Part shown: positions 9,546-21,947 of the stretch, in pieces | Layout: every line of letters starts with the position of its first letter | How positions within the stretch are numbered: position 1 is the first letter of the stretch | DNA from: Podarcis raffonei | Taxonomy: Eukaryota > Chordata > Lepidosauria > Squamata > Lacertidae | NCBI RefSeq assembly: GCF_027172205.1 | Contig: NC_070614.1 | Location: 45,704,501-45,768,500 of the forward strand | DNA: 64,000 nucleotides | Direction: 5' to 3' | Program-made: the position numbers and the translations under genes | The notes under the pieces: model-generated | What the model was told of the DNA's origin: nothing | Database searches by the model: none | The model's input: the letters and a program-made list of their open reading frames with translations, nothing else

Positions 9546-11415
9546 CTTTCTACCCTCCAAATAAACCATATTATAAATGACACTGTCTGGAATCTAATGA
9601 AACCATAGGGCATAAACATGTTCTCAGATGGGCACATTCCCTCCAGAGGGAACGAACAAGGATCTGCTCTTAAACTCAGTGAAGCTGCAGTATTATAAAG
9701 ATACTGGGGGAGATGAAATGGTGCCTCTCTTGGTGAAAAACATTGAGCTGATTATCCCCTGCAGCTATACTCTATGCCTCATGCCAACTTTTTTGTCCTT
9801 TCTGCGTCTCAGAAGAAACAAATCTGAATGAAAGGAAATCTGATTTGTGGGCTGACCTAGCCACAGCATAGCTGAAAGCCTTTAAGGTGTTCCAACACCC
9901 TCCACGTTCTCTCCTGCAGCAGATCACACAGCTACCACTCTGGAAGGGGATATAGCTTCAGGATTTCCTTTGCCCACTCATTTGCTGAAGTTATGAAATA
10001 GCTTGCACTGAGGGGCCACCTTGGCCCTTGGTAAAACATCAGGTGAGTCTTCTGAACAGAAAGAAACTGAAATGATATAAATGATTTAAGGTTGACAGCA
10101 ACAAATTCAATTCTGCCAGAAGCTCTCACCATTCGTCTTGGAACTATCACCAGGTTCTATAGCGTGTCATCAAAGAGTTCATTTAGCCAATAACTGTCCG
10201 AAAACTGCATTGAATAGCACCTCCCAACTGTGTTTATGGAAGAAGATGGAACGCAGGACAGGATATGCATTCAATAAATAATAAGATTAAAAAACTGAGA
10301 ATAGTCTTTCAAGAGCTGTACCATGGCAAAAGCATTAGTATGCTAATGTTGGAGTATATGTGACTTGTATGCATTGTTGTTTTTTCCAGCTTATCACTGA
10401 ACTCCAATAAGGTGACTCAAGGGCAGGAAATAACTGTTGAGGAGTGGGCCCTATGGATGCAGAAATCCACTGAACTCAAGTGGAAAAGCCAGGCTATTTT
10501 TTCACATTTGTTACAAAGCGGTTTGTAATGGATACACAAGTTGGTGAGAGGATGTCAGAACCACATTATTTCCAAGCCTTGGGTAAATGCATCCTTCCAT
10601 ACCAAATCTGGCAACTACTTTCCTAACTGCATGATGGATTTTATGTCTGGCTGATTCTGACAAGGAGATTTATTGCCAATCGTTCACCTGACGTTGACCT
10701 ATTAAGCCAAGATTTTTTCAGCCTTTTAAAACTGGGCTCTTCCTGGTGCCTGTTGCTAGTTCCTACAATTGAATGTAGAGAGCCTTTTAGTTCTGCTCTG
10801 TTCTCTACCACAGTTAGAAAGGAAACTCTCCTTCCTTCTCTCAAACAACACATAGGGAAGCAAGAGTGGAAAGCAACACTTCGTTGTCTCTTGTGGTGCA
10901 GTTACCACCACAAATCCCGTGCTGTTCAGCAATGATCTGCTATCTGGGTTCCTTAAGATATCAACAAAGGTCTAAGTTGTTGCTGGGACAGTCGTGGCTG
11001 GTGCCCATTGGAAATGGTAGGGGGAAAGGCAAGAAGACAGACAGTGGGTGGTGCCAGAGCCAATGACAGACCGAACTAATGCAAGTTTTCCCTAGAACTC
11101 CTCTGGGCAAGACAGAGACAAAGGAAGAGGAAGCAGGCAGGCCCTTGGATCAGTTGCGTCTAGGAAGGCAGGCAGGTGGGCGTTGGCTGAGAGCAGACTG
11201 AGATAGGTTTGGTGGTTCTCCATTCAACTTAATGGACTTGTTTCCATGGTGCTGGGAGGAGGCCAACAACTGCTTCTATAGATCATGTCCTTCCCTAGAA
11301 CTGTATAGGCGTCACCTACTTTTGGAAAACGTTGTCATCAGTGGTGATATCTCACCTTCTCATTCACTTCCAAAATGTTAATCAAACTTATCTAACTGAT
11401 ATTAATATCTTACCA
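9546..11415. other. Intergenic upstream of OR 11416
   Basis: About 1.9 kb with no recognised gene or repeat; only short chance frames. Any non-coding 5' exon or promoter of the OR at 11416 would lie here, but I could not place it. Confidence 0.5.
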
Positions 11416-12342
11416 ATGGAGTGTGCAAATGAAACAGCACCAACAGAGTTTGTCCTCTCAGGGTTCCAATACCCACCAGAAATGAAGGTCCTATTGTTTC
11501 TCTTCTTCTTGCTCATGTTCCTGTTGACCCTGTCTGGAAATTCCCTCATTCTCTGGGTGGTGGCTTCTGACCTCCAGTTGCACAAGCCCATGTACTGGTT
11601 CCTCTGCCATCTGTCCATCCTGGACATGGCTTTCTCTTCTGTCGTCGTCCCCAAAGTGATTGCAGGATTCATCCCTGGTGGAAAGGTCATCTCCTTCGCA
11701 AGTTGCGTCTCTCAGTTATTTTTCTTCAACTTCCTCGGATGTGCAGAAAGTCTCCTTTACACCTTGATGGCTTATGATCGCTTCTTGGCCATTTGTAAGC
11801 CTCTTCATTACAGCAACATCATGAATGGGAAAGCCTGCCTTGGCCTCTCCTTGGGGACGGTGATTGGAGGCTGCCTGAACTCAATTATACAGACAACCCT
11901 CACCTTCCGTTTGCCATACGGGCAAAGAAATGATGTTGACTATATCTTATGTGACATCCCTGCAATGTTGAAGCTGGCTTGTGCTGATACAGAGTTCAAT
12001 CAGATGATGGTGTTGATAGATATTGGCAGTGTGGCAATGACTTGCTTCCTCCTTATCTTGACCTCCTATGTCTACATCATCTCAGCTATTCTGAGGATCA
12101 GCAGCAGGGAAGGGCGTCGACGGGCCTTCTCAACGTGCACAGCCCATCTTACTGTGGTGGGAATATATTACCTCCCTGTGGTTTATCACTACCTGAGGCC
12201 AACTTCTCAGGACTCCATGGATCCTGTGGTGTGCGTGTTCTACACCACAATAACCCCATTTTTGAACCCGCTCATATACACACTTAGAAATAAGGAAATG
12301 AAGACTGCGGTGGTGAAAAGGTGGGGTGGGATTGCCATGTAA
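11416..12342 (+). CDS. Olfactory receptor (family 10-like), intact, 308 aa
   Basis: Odorant GPCR of the ciliary membrane. I chose the start at 11416 (MECANETAPTEF) because it gives the usual 308-residue length and the NET glycosylation site at residue 5. It is also the start shared with the 27859-28785 paralogue; the frame is open for 28 more codons upstream, but that part is not conserved. Signatures: TM1 LSGNSLIL, TM2 LHKPMYWFLCHLSILDM, TM3 MAYDRFLAICKPLHY, extracellular loop 2 with CDIPAMLKLACADT, TM6 RAFSTCTAHLTVV, TM7 PFLNPLIYTLRNKEMK. It is a close paralogue of the minus-strand OR at 27859, sharing the 10 bp before the ATG. It looks functional. Confidence 0.95.
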   Translation: MECANETAPTEFVLSGFQYPPEMKVLLFLFFLLMFLLTLSGNSLILWVVASDLQLHKPMYWFLCHLSILDMAFSSVVVPKVIAGFIPGGKVISFASCVSQLFFFNFLGCAESLLYTLMAYDRFLAICKPLHYSNIMNGKACLGLSLGTVIGGCLNSIIQTTLTFRLPYGQRNDVDYILCDIPAMLKLACADTEFNQMMVLIDIGSVAMTCFLLILTSYVYIISAILRISSREGRRRAFSTCTAHLTVVGIYYLPVVYHYLRPTSQDSMDPVVCVFYTTITPFLNPLIYTLRNKEMKTAVVKRWGGIAM

Positions 12343-12799
12343 AGAACCCCCTACGTGTGCAATTCTGTTTTCTGTTCCTTTTGACACATCAAGTCCAGTG
12401 TTAGAAACCGAGATATGAAAGCTAGGAGCTAAATGGCACCTTAAACCTACGTTATGGGTGGAACAACTTCATGTCTAGGCTCGGTTTTTTTATAACAAGG
12501 ATACAAAGTTGAAAATGAATGAATGCAGCTAAAATATTCAGCTTTCATTTTTCACATAGTCTAGTCCTTCCCCTGCCCACTCCCCTAATATTCTTAAGAG
12601 GGTCTCTTCTCCAGTCTTCAGAGAGTGGCTGGAAGTGGGGTGGCAGAAAAAGGTCCTCCTTTCCTTCCACTCTACAGTTTTAATCTGAAATCTTAGGCGC
12701 TGTACAGCGCCCAGAGCTAAGAAACTGCTTGCACTAATGAAATTCCCTGTCGCAAAATGTGCCTAGAACAATGGGAGTCTCGAACCCTGATCAAGTCAA
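12343..12799. other. OR 3' flank
   Basis: About 460 bp after the OR stop with no recognised gene or repeat. Confidence 0.45.
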
Positions 12800-13317
12800 G
12801 TCTGATTGACTTCACCATGTAGGCCATCAATGTTCAATGCATCACTAGAGGAGGCAGGACTACCCACCTGCCTTGAAAGAGGCTGTCGTCCATCCCCTCC
12901 TTAAGAAGACCTCCCTGGACCCAGAAGTGCTAAACAGCTATTGCCCAGTGGCTCATTTTCCCCTTTTGGGCAAGGAGATTTAGAGGGTTGCCGCAGTCCA
13001 CCTTCAAGCATGGTTGGAGGAGATTGAATTTCTGAATACATTTCAGCCTAGTTTAAGGCCCAGTTATGGCACTGAAACCACTCTGGTCATCCTGCTTGGT
13101 GACATTTGCTAGGAGAGAGTTGCAGGGAGTGTGACCCTGCTCATTCTTCTTGATCTTTCACAGTTGTTTTGATGCCATTGGCAATTGTATCTTTCTGGAA
13201 CAGCTCCCAGAGATGAATGTTGGGGGCATTTGAATTCATTTGATCTGCTCCTACCTCCAGGACTGTTTCCAGAAAGTAGTTATGAAAGGTAGTTATAAAA
13301 GGATATAAAAGTAGTTA

Positions 13318-13632
13318 TAAAAGGATGTCGCATAGAGGAGGGAGAAAGGTTGTTTTCTGCTGCTCCAGAGAAGCGGACACGGAGCAATGGATCCAAACTA
13401 CAAGAAAGAAGATTCCACCAAAACTTTAGGAAGAACTTCCTGACAGTAAGAGCTGTTCGACAGTGAAATTTGCTGCCAAGGAGTGTGGTGGAGTCTCCTT
13501 CTTTGGAGGTCTTTAAGCAGAGGCTTGACAAGCATATGTCAGGAGTGCTCTGATGGTGTTTCCTGCTTGGCAGGGGGTTGGACTCGATGGCCCTTGTGGT
13601 CTCTTCCAACTCTATCAATCTATGATTCTAGG
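13318..13632 (+). mobile_element. CR1 LINE 3' end, inserted in L2-like LINE
   Basis: It is near-identical to the 3' end of the CR1 at 23278-24190: GGATGTCGCATAGAGGAGG, then GGGGGTTGGACTCGATGGCC, ending in repeats of the TCTATGATTCTA type. It is 5'-truncated. Confidence 0.88.
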
Positions 13633-14278
13633 TCATTTTTCAACACCCTCAGATGTTCCATCTTGTCCCCTATGCTATTGAACATCTACATGCAGCTGCT
13701 GGGAGTTGTGATCAGGGGTTTTGGAGTGAAGTGCCATCAATATGTAGGTGATACTCAGCTCTATCTGAATTTGGAGAGAAAGCTGACTTGCTAGACAGGT
13801 TTGGAGGAAGTGATGGGCTGTATTTGGGTCAACAAATTGAAGCCTCTTCTGGGTACCCTGAAAGGAGCCGATTCTTAGCTTGGGAATGTTCCTAGATCCA
13901 ACATTGACATTTGGAGCTCAGGTAGTCTTGGTGACAAAGCGTGCCTCTTTCCAGCTATGGCTGTTTCACCAGCTACAGCCCAATTTGGACAGAGATGACT
14001 TAGCTGTATTCCATACACTGGTAACTTCCAGGTTGGATTATTATCTGGAGCTGCCCTTGAAGATGACTCAGAATTGGTCCAAAATGCAGCTGCCATTGGC
14101 TGGGGTTACCTTTAGAACTCATACATCCCCTGTTCTAAAACAGCTTCATTGGCTGTCAGTATGTTTATGGATGCCCGTGTTAGTGTTTAACAACCTAAAT
14201 GACTTAGGCTCTAAATATGGGACATGCTGACTTTATCTCCACATACCCTACTGTATGTGAAGATCAACCGAGGGGGCC

Positions 14279-14746
14279 TGTGGTGATCACACAGGGTCCC
14301 TGGACGTTTGACGGTCTATTGATCCCTGTGCCACCACTGTGCTCGCTTCCCCGCTGCCACCAACCCGTTACTCTCGGGTACACACTGAGTCCAGACAGTT
14401 ATTAAAATTGAACCAAATAAACAAGTTTATTGTATAAGCGTTAACAAGTTTATGGTTTCTCAGATAATATTCTTGTCAGTTTCTTAACTTTAGTTTCTTT
14501 ACCGGCCTATACCTTCCTAATACCTTCTGACTGATTATATCAACTGTTTGACTGACTCCTCTTAACAGATTCTCTCACTCTCTCACATCAGACTAGCCCA
14601 ACCCACAGACTTATCCTCTCTCCCCTTCTCTAACTCCAGACTGACTTCTCAACAACTCTAACTCTAACTCCTCCCCTTGGGTTCCCATTGGTTAGTCATT
14701 TTCCTTAGTTAACCCTTTCCTTATGAACACAGTATGATGTCACACA
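14279..14746 (-). mobile_element. Solitary LTR fossil inside the L2-like LINE
   Basis: On the minus strand it begins TGTGTGACATC, carries an AATAAA signal (CAATAAACTTGTTTATTTGG region) and ends GATCACCACA. At about 468 bp with no internal genes, it fits a solo LTR. The LINE continues on both sides, so it is younger than that LINE. The family is not assigned and the target duplication is unclear. Confidence 0.55.
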
Positions 14747-14960
14747 CCTAGGAGGGCAAACGCCACAGGGCCCTCCTGGAAGTTCCACCTCCCTGAGAAG
14801 TTTGGGTGGTGGTGGCCCAGGAGAGGGCATTCTTTGTGACAGCCCCTAAGTTGTGGGATTCCATCCCAACAGAGGTGCACCTGGCTTCTTCACTATGCAG
14901 CTGGTAGCAAATGCTAAAGACATCTCTCTTTACCTTGGCTTTCACATAATGCACAGATTG

Positions 14961-15834
14961 GTGAAAATAACATGCAAAATGCATCATATTAGGGGTGATA
15001 TGCTTTGTAGAGAGGTGTGAATTGAGGAAAACTGAATGCACAATGTTACAATAAATCCACATTAAGATGCTGGTGAATTTTCTGGTGCTTTTATTTATTT
15101 AAAAATAATAATAATAGGAAACTGATGTGGGAACATGGAACTCATATTTGGAAAAATAAGAAACTGAGATTGATGTCCTGGGTATGCAGTCAAAATGGTC
15201 TCCAGCCTCTTCAGCCTCTTCAGCAGCCTCCGCTTTTGTAGCTGGAGTCTATCAGAGTCCTGCCCTCTCAGGCTCCACCCACCATTTGATCTGACTCCAT
15301 CCATCATTGGCTGCAGTCAACAGTCCAAATGTACAATGGTGCTGAATGAGGGACAAACACTCCTTTTATCCCCAAGGAGCAGACCTGAGGGAAGTCCTCA
15401 TGAAGACTCAGTCAGCTCCACCCCTGGGTGTGCCCGCGCCTAAGCCCACCTGCCATTAGCCAATCCACTGGTGGCCTGAATTCAAATTATCCAACTGCTG
15501 TGAGAGGTTGCTGCATCTCTCATCGGCTGGGAAAATGTGGCTGTAGCAAAGGCCACAGAGGTGGGGCAGGGCCATGCCGCAATGTTATGCCATCATGGAA
15601 AGTAGGTGGAACTGTCCAATTGCTGTGAAAATAGAATAAAAGCCCTAGCTCTCCTGCCAGTTCTCCATGGTGGCAGGATCACCTGCCCGTTTATTTCACT
15701 TAGTGATTAGAGAAAGAACATCTAACATATGTCTAAGTGATTGAGAATTATTTCAGCCTGAACATCTCATCATAAATGTTTGAGCCAAAATCTATGTCAA
15801 CACATGCTGAGACCATGATCCACAGGAAAACAGG
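14961..15834. other. Intergenic, no gene seen
   Basis: Short chance frames only. An AATAAAAGCC signal-like site near 15640 might mark another decayed LTR, but the evidence is too thin to call it. Confidence 0.4.
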
Positions 15835-16095
15835 GAGCTGCCATATACTGTGTCAGACCATTGGCCCATCTGGCTAAGTATTATCAACACTGACTGGCAG
15901 CTACTCCCTGGAGTTTCAGGCAGTTTATCCTACTAGGAGAAAAAGGGGTGGTGGCGGCTGAACCTTGGACCTTCTGTAGGCAAGGCAAATGTTCTGTGTA
16001 TACCCCAAAGGCATCTGATTGGCTACTGTAAGAATAGGATGCTGAACTTAGATGAGTCTTTGTTCTGATCCAGCAAGGATTATGTTCCTTGAGTG
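15835..16095. repeat. tRNA-derived SINE (-) next to CR1-like tail (+)
   Basis: 15835-16000 is the minus strand of a common squamate tRNA-type SINE (GAGCTGCCATATACTGTGTC, then ACCTTGGACCTTCTG). 16001-16095 is a plus-strand CR1-like tail (GGCATCTGATTGGCTACTG, then CTGATCCAGCAAGG). A (CAA)n tract follows at 16109-16133. Confidence 0.55.
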
Positions 16096-16365
16096 ACAGG
16101 TTAGACTAACAACAACAACAACAACAACAACAACTCCTTCAGCCCACCTTTCCGGAGAACTATGGATTATATGAAGGTGGGGTTAGGTGGGGGGATTGGC
16201 TGAAAGGTGTTGCAGAAATAAATTCTAGCAGACACAATTCCACTCAGTCCTGCTTAGATTAAATGAGTGGCACTTAGTTCCTGTTGAAATCAACAAGATA
16301 ATAACTCATGAGTAACGGTGTCAGATTGATTTCGGTGGGACTGAGCTTAGACTAGATATAAACCA

Positions 16366-16690
16366 ACTGTCAGGAGCTGCTGTATTTTGTGAGTATATAT
16401 GTCTACTCCATGTATTCAACCAATGAGCTGCAGGGGGCAGCAAATAACTTTCTGGACTGGCTGCTCATTGGATCATCTTGAATCCTGTTATTCTTCAGCT
16501 CTGATGTGTCTCTCCTTCAGTCCTGCTGGGTTTTCAGTTCTGGCCAATAGCCCGTTTCATAGCTCCTGGTTTCTGGCTGCTGAGGCCTGCCAGATCCCTA
16601 CCCGAAACTCAGTCTTTCCACAAACAACATTGTTTGCAAATAATTGTTCCCCCAGAGAGTTCTTAACAAGAATCACAACTCAATGAGGGT
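16366..16690 (+). repeat. Unclassified interspersed repeat, copy 2 of 3
   Basis: It starts CAACTGTCAGGAGCTGC. It shares ACCAATGAGCTGCAGGGGGC, TTTCTGGACTGG, TCCTGGTTTCTGGCTGCTG and TTTGCAAATAATTGTTCCCC with the copies at 9183 and 29890. Confidence 0.6.
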
Positions 16691-16791
16691 TTGAGACCCA
16701 TTGGCTCTCCTCACCTGGTTTAGCCAACCAGTTGAAGCCGTTTCCCAGGGTGTGGACTCTGTTGCATTCTGACAGCTTCTAGGAACCACAG

Positions 16792-17685
16792 GTGAAAGCT
16801 GAGTGCAAGGTTGGGGCCAAAAGTGGAGAAACTACCTTGAAGGAGGCGGTTGGAGGTTGGATGGCAGTTAACAGATTGAGGTTGAATCCTGACAAGACAG
16901 AAGTACTGTTTTTGGGGGACAGGAGGCGGGCAGGTGTGGAGGATTCCCTGGTCCTGAATGGGGTAACTGTGCCCCTGAAGGACCAGGTGCGCAGCCTGGG
17001 AGTAATTTTGGACTCGCAGCTGTCCATGGAGACACAGGTCAAATCTGTGTCCAGGGCAGCTGTCTACCACCTCCATCTGGTACACAGGCTGAGACCCTAT
17101 CTGCCCACGGACTGCCTTGCCAGAGTGGTGCATGCTCTGGTCATCTCCTGCTTGAACTACTGCAATGCTCTCTATGTGGGGCTACCTTTGAAGGTGACCC
17201 GGAAGCTACAACTAATCCAGTACGCAGCAGCTAGACTGGTGACTGGGAGCGGCCGCCAAGACCACATAACACACATACGTTGGCTCCCAGTACATTTCCG
17301 AGCACAGTGCAAAAGTGTTGGTGCTGACCTTTAAAGCCCTAAATGGCCTTGGTCCAGTATATCTGAAGGAGCGTCTCCACCCCCATCGTTCTACCTGGAC
17401 ACTGAGATCCAGCACCGAGGGCCTTCTGGAGGTTCCCTCAATGCGAGAAGCCAAGTTACAGGGAAACAGGCAGAGGGCCTTCTCGGTAGTGGCGCCCTCC
17501 CTGTGGAACGCCCTCCCACCAGATGTCAAAGAGAACAACAACTACCAGATTTTTGGAAGACATCTGAATGCGGCCCTGTTTAGGGAGGCTTTTAATGTTT
17601 GATGTATTACAGTATTTTAATATTTTTTTTGGAAGCCGCCCAGAGTGGCTGGGGGGGGGCAGCCAGATGGGCGCGGTATAAATAA

Positions 17686-17721
<36 letters not shown>
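16792..17721 (+). mobile_element. L2-like LINE, 3' 0.9 kb
   Basis: Encodes the C-terminal third of a CR1/L2-group reverse transcriptase: LRLNPDKTEVLFLGD, VRSLGVILDSQLSMETQV, then NYCNALYVGLPLKVTRKLQL in one frame. After one frame change come LTFKALNGLGPVYLKERL and WNALPPDVKENNNYQIF, ending AALFREAFNV. The 3' UTR has GCCGCCCAGAGTGGCTG and an (ATT)n end at 17681-17721. With a single frame break it is younger than the 12.8-15 kb copy. Matching 3' tails lie at 2388, 33030 and 46722. Confidence 0.8.
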
Positions 17722-17722
<1 letters not shown>

Positions 17723-18214
17723 GAAGCATGACATGTCCCCCACCAGAGGTACTACCACTCCCCTAACACTGCTGTTTATTGTATAGGAAAGCACAACTTC
17801 AGTTTGCCTTCAAATGCAAAGTGAATAAAAATTCTTCCCCATCTGTACTCTGTAGTAAATGAGTTTAGATCTGCAGCCTCAGACAGTTATGTTGCAGTCT
17901 GGAAGGCAGCCATGGATAAGCAGCAGTCACCTGGAGAAGGACTGTATAAATTGATCTTTAAATGCATGCATGGAAACAGATGAGTGGTGCAAACAAATGA
18001 GAATTTGTGGTTACAGATTGTTACTCTTCATCTTGCAGGCACCAGGTTGCAAATGACAGAAAAAAAGACAGTAGAGCTCAGGTGAGTATCCCATGCTCAA
18101 GAGCTGCTTGCAAACAGTGGAGATGTTCTTAACCGTTGGAACGCAAGAGTAGGTTTTAGAAAAGCTCGTTTATTTTCTCTGATTTTCAATAAAACTAATT
18201 GCAATAACAAGAAC
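17722..18214. other. 3' flank of OR 18215
   Basis: No gene or recognised repeat. It would contain the 3' UTR of the minus-strand OR. Confidence 0.45.
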
Positions 18215-19159
18215 TCAGTTAGTTAAGTGCGCGCTGTGTTTTCTACTGCACAATTTCTTCACGCCAACTTTCATCTCATTGTTCCTCAGAGTGTATATGA
18301 GAGGGTTTAAGAGAGGGGTTAATGCTGTGTAGAACACAGCAACAATACCATCAAGGGAGTCCTGAGATGGTGGACGCAGGTAGTTGTAAACCACAGGGAC
18401 ATAATAGATAACCACCAAGGTGATATGGGCTGTACAGGTGGAGAAGGCACGTTGTCTCCCTGTGGCAGTGGGAATCCTCAGGATGGCAGAAATGATATAC
18501 ACGTAGGATGTCAGGATCAGGAGGGAGCAGGTAACAGCCACTACTTCAACGTCAACCGAAATCACCATCTCATTGATGGATGTGTCAGTACAGGCCAGCT
18601 TCAGAACAGCTGGGATGTCACAGAAGATGTAGTTCACCTGACTTCCTCGTCCATATGGCAAACGGAAGGTGAGGTAGGTCTCTACCACAGAGTGCAGGCA
18701 GCCTCCAAACCAAGCGCCAACAGAAAGACAGGTGCCTAGACGATGGTTCATGATGGTGCCGTAGTGGAGTGGCTTGCAGATGGCCAGGAAGCGATCAAAA
18801 GCCATCACAGTGTACAGCAAGCACTCTGAACAGCCCAGAGTGTGGAAGAAGAAGAGCTGGGTTGCACATTCTGTAAAGGAAATGTCCCCATTGCCCTTCA
18901 GCATCCAGGAGATCATCTTGGGCACCACCACTGAGCAGATCATCATATCTATGATGGACAGATGGCAGAGGAACAAGTACATAGGCTTGTGCAAACTAGG
19001 TTCCAGTGCAACCACCAAGAGGATCAAGCCGTTTCCAAAAAGAGACAATATATACATGAGGAAGAAGAAGGTGAGCAACAGGATCTTTAGCTCTTTGGGA
19101 TATGTAAACCCCATAAGTTCAAAATGTTCAAGCACTGATGTTACATTTCCACACTCCAT
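18215..19159 (-). CDS. Olfactory receptor (family 10-like), intact, 314 aa
   Basis: Odorant GPCR. It starts MECGNVTSVLEHFEL with a glycosylation site at residue 5. TM1 LFGNGLIL, TM2 LHKPMYLFLCHLSIIDM, TM3 MAFDRFLAICKPLHY, loop 2 CDIPAVLKLACTDTSINEM, TM6 RAFSTCTAHITLV, TM7 PLLNPLIYTLRNNEMK. The TM7 motif reads RNNE, where most ORs have RNKE; this is shared with the ORs at 24858 and 31424 and marks this trio. The length is normal and there is no internal stop. It is the most diverged of the three (CSECLLYTVMAF and CATQLFFFHTL). Confidence 0.95.
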   Translation of the reverse strand: MECGNVTSVLEHFELMGFTYPKELKILLLTFFFLMYILSLFGNGLILLVVALEPSLHKPMYLFLCHLSIIDMMICSVVVPKMISWMLKGNGDISFTECATQLFFFHTLGCSECLLYTVMAFDRFLAICKPLHYGTIMNHRLGTCLSVGAWFGGCLHSVVETYLTFRLPYGRGSQVNYIFCDIPAVLKLACTDTSINEMVISVDVEVVAVTCSLLILTSYVYIISAILRIPTATGRQRAFSTCTAHITLVVIYYVPVVYNYLRPPSQDSLDGIVAVFYTALTPLLNPLIYTLRNNEMKVGVKKLCSRKHSAHLTN

Positions 19160-20400
19160 TCAGGCAATACTTATTATTCTGAAACCTTTGCCAATCTACT
19201 GCCAATCATCCAGAGAGCTAACTTCTGCCTGCTTCTGCTTCAGACGCCACTATCCTAGCTCCCTATAAAACCCTTTCCCCCCACTCCAGTAGTCCTTGAA
19301 CAGAAGCCGAAAGAACCAAAATGCTCAGTAAGACATTACTATTTCAGACACACAGGGATGTACCCAGTTAAGCTCTACTCATACTATACCTCTTGAAATT
19401 CATTTACATTATTTTCAATATATCTGCTTTGAACATGACTAACATTGGATAAAACCTCTGGTATATAGGGAGGAGACAGCTATATAGCAGACCCCCAACA
19501 CATTTTTTTCATTGCAAAATTAGCAGAAACATCCTGATTTTGAAACATAGGCTATGAACGGGCTGTTGTTAGCTGGAATGCTCCTGTGATAGTAGTTTAC
19601 CCATCACTGTTCATTACATCATTTTATCCCCCTTCCTCTGGAGCAGCAACTGATGGCTGGTATATTGAACAGAGCAGAGGATCTTCGAGAGAAGTGCTGC
19701 CTTTTACTCTTCTTACTCCTACAAATGAAACAACTCAGTCTATCCAGATCTCACCTAACATATAGAAAAACAGATATGTGTGTTTCAGTGGAGTGGAAAG
19801 AAGGTCAGTTAGCTGAAGATCTTTGGTGATAACCATCATGTGCATGAATCTAGAAAGCTTGTAACAAAATACAACCTGTAATATTTTATCAGTCATTAGT
19901 ACCCAGTTGGCATACAAGATATCCCATCCTACTCATCCCCCTCCTCCTTAAAATAAAGGTTTCTTCAAATTCCCTTCATCAGCTTTTGGGTAAGAGATAG
20001 CTTTGCTGGCAATGAGTTATCAAAAATATTGGGCATATACTTCTGATATAGTGTTCTGGGCTCCAAGCAAGCACCCACTTGAAATAAGTGGCAAGAGGAG
20101 CCTAGACAATTGGCTTCCTCTTGAACACCTGCCCTCTGGTACTCATATTTATCTCCTACCTGCATTGCTTTCTTTTCCTTATCCCCACACTGTCGTCTCA
20201 TTTTGCATGTTGTGGGACATAAGCTTATGAGGCATGGCATGATCTTGAGTTAATGATGATAGGAGCTGAAACCCCAGAAGTCCTTATTAAAGTGTTACTT
20301 CCTTTGGGGGAACGTCAAGGAACCATTCCATGATGCAACCCTTTGAATATTTATGCACATCACAATTATATTCATTTGAACACTTTTTGGGAGAGAAGGT
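19160..20400 (-). promoter_or_regulatory. Conserved 5' flank shared by three duplicated ORs (copy 1)
   Basis: This stretch upstream of the OR at 18215 aligns by eye with 32384-34300 and 25818-26280, the flanks of the ORs at 31424 and 24858. Examples are CACTGTTCATTACATCATTTTATCCC against CACTGTTCACTACATAATTTTATCCC (read in parts), and GAGTTAATGATG against GAGTTAATGGTG. A non-coding 5' exon and promoter may lie here (inference). GGTTTCAG, about 20 bp before the ATG, could be a splice acceptor. Confidence 0.5.
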
Positions 20401-21947
20401 TGCTTTTCCATCCATATTTGACTTTCCACATTATTGCTCAGCAGAAAGTGGAGGTAACAAGGCGGCCATCTGAACACTCCACTGTAGCTCCAGCTGCCAT
20501 GGCAAGTGCTGCCAAGAGCAGTAGAGAACTACATCATTCAACCCACAGTAAACATTGTCAACTTCAGTAGCAAAATACATAGTTCAGTCCACAGTACTGT
20601 TCCATTCCATTCCCATTTATTTTCCAACCTTGTTGACCAAAGCAGAGATGATTAGGGGAACCCCTTCCCTCAGCAGTGATTGAATTAATCAAAATTAAAT
20701 AACTTATAACTAAGTACCAGTTTATGATATTGGAGTTTGACACAGTCAAAGACAGGGATGGCTTAAAATCTGAAGGATCCTCAGGCAACCATCTCTGCTG
20801 TTCTTCCCTCTATTGCTGGGCCTTTCCTCTCTCCCCCTTCTTCCTTCCACTGCTGTGTCCTCTTTGAATTGGCTCACAGTCGGCCCTAGTATAGCATTGC
20901 ATTGTCATTATACTGGGCATATATATTGTGACATACCACCCCAATCTCCATGAGCAGTGCAAAATTCCAGTGGTTCCAGGTGCGCTTGACCCAGAATCTG
21001 TGTTTCCGATTGGACAATGAGGCACAGTGGAGACTGTAGTGTCTTTGTGATATTTGGTTTATTTACACATATAAACAATCTGAGTCTAGATGGAGAGAGT
21101 GTGGAGCATTCACATTGTAAGAGGGTTTCTTGCTTCTCCCATTGGTCTCAGAACAGAGAAACCAGCCCTGCTCTCGGTCTCTTTGTTTCAGCCTGTCTCA
21201 GTCAGCCCGCAGGGTGCTCTTTGCCCCCTTCCTCTTCCTTGTCTCCACTAAAAGACTGTAAGGGATTTCCTCTCCCACCCACATCAGGCAGACTGAAATC
21301 CTAAACCCTTTTTTGGTCTCTGCCCACTAGCACACAGCTGGAGGAGGGACCCCACTCCTTTGTTGACTGGCACTTAATGTCCTCACTCACTAGGGGCCGC
21401 TGGCCTTGCTTACTTTAGTCACCTACCCTCCAACCCTTTTGCCACCCCACTTCCCACCATCTCACCAACCCCTTGTCCCTTTACAGCTGACCGAACCTCC
21501 CTCCTCTACAACACACCTGCCCCATCATCTATCTCCTCCCAGCTTACCCCAAATGCCTCTCCCTCTCCTCACAGATCACCCCAAACAGCTTCCCTAACAG
21601 CTTGCCACAACACCCACCCTTAAAAAAAAAAAGAAATAGGAAGGGGCTTCATGGAATGGTTTTTTGAAGCAGCTCCTCCCTCCGTTAGATGTTGCTGCAG
21701 CCATGTTTAATATAATTGGGAGAGGCACTGCACAGAGTGACTCGTGAAACGCTTCTCCCCTCTATTAATCCTTGCTGTAGCCATGTTTCACAGTGGGGAG
21801 GGGTACTTAGCCCCTACTTTCCTCCATTAAATGGGTCACCTGGGTGGCTGCCACCTTGTTGTTATTTGGTTGGAATAGGTACCTATACGCAGCCACATAA
21901 ACTAAAATGTGATGATAGCTTTGCATTTTTCTCTATATAGGAACAAA

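Larger units (their letters stand above)
12800..14960 (+). mobile_element. L2-like LINE, decayed, split by two later insertions
   Basis: Reverse transcriptase pieces in order: LKEAV/LLKKTSLDPEVLNSY (about 12870-12960), then SILSPMLLNIYMQLLGVVIR with HQYVGDTQLYL (the YADD box altered to YVGD), then LVTSRLDYYLELPLK and PVLKQLHWLSV, and a 3' part after 14747 (RAFFVTAPKLWDSIPTEVHL). The CR1 fragment at 13318-13632 and an LTR at 14279-14746 interrupt it. The frame is broken many times; assignment to L2 rather than another CR1-group clade is tentative. Confidence 0.7.
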
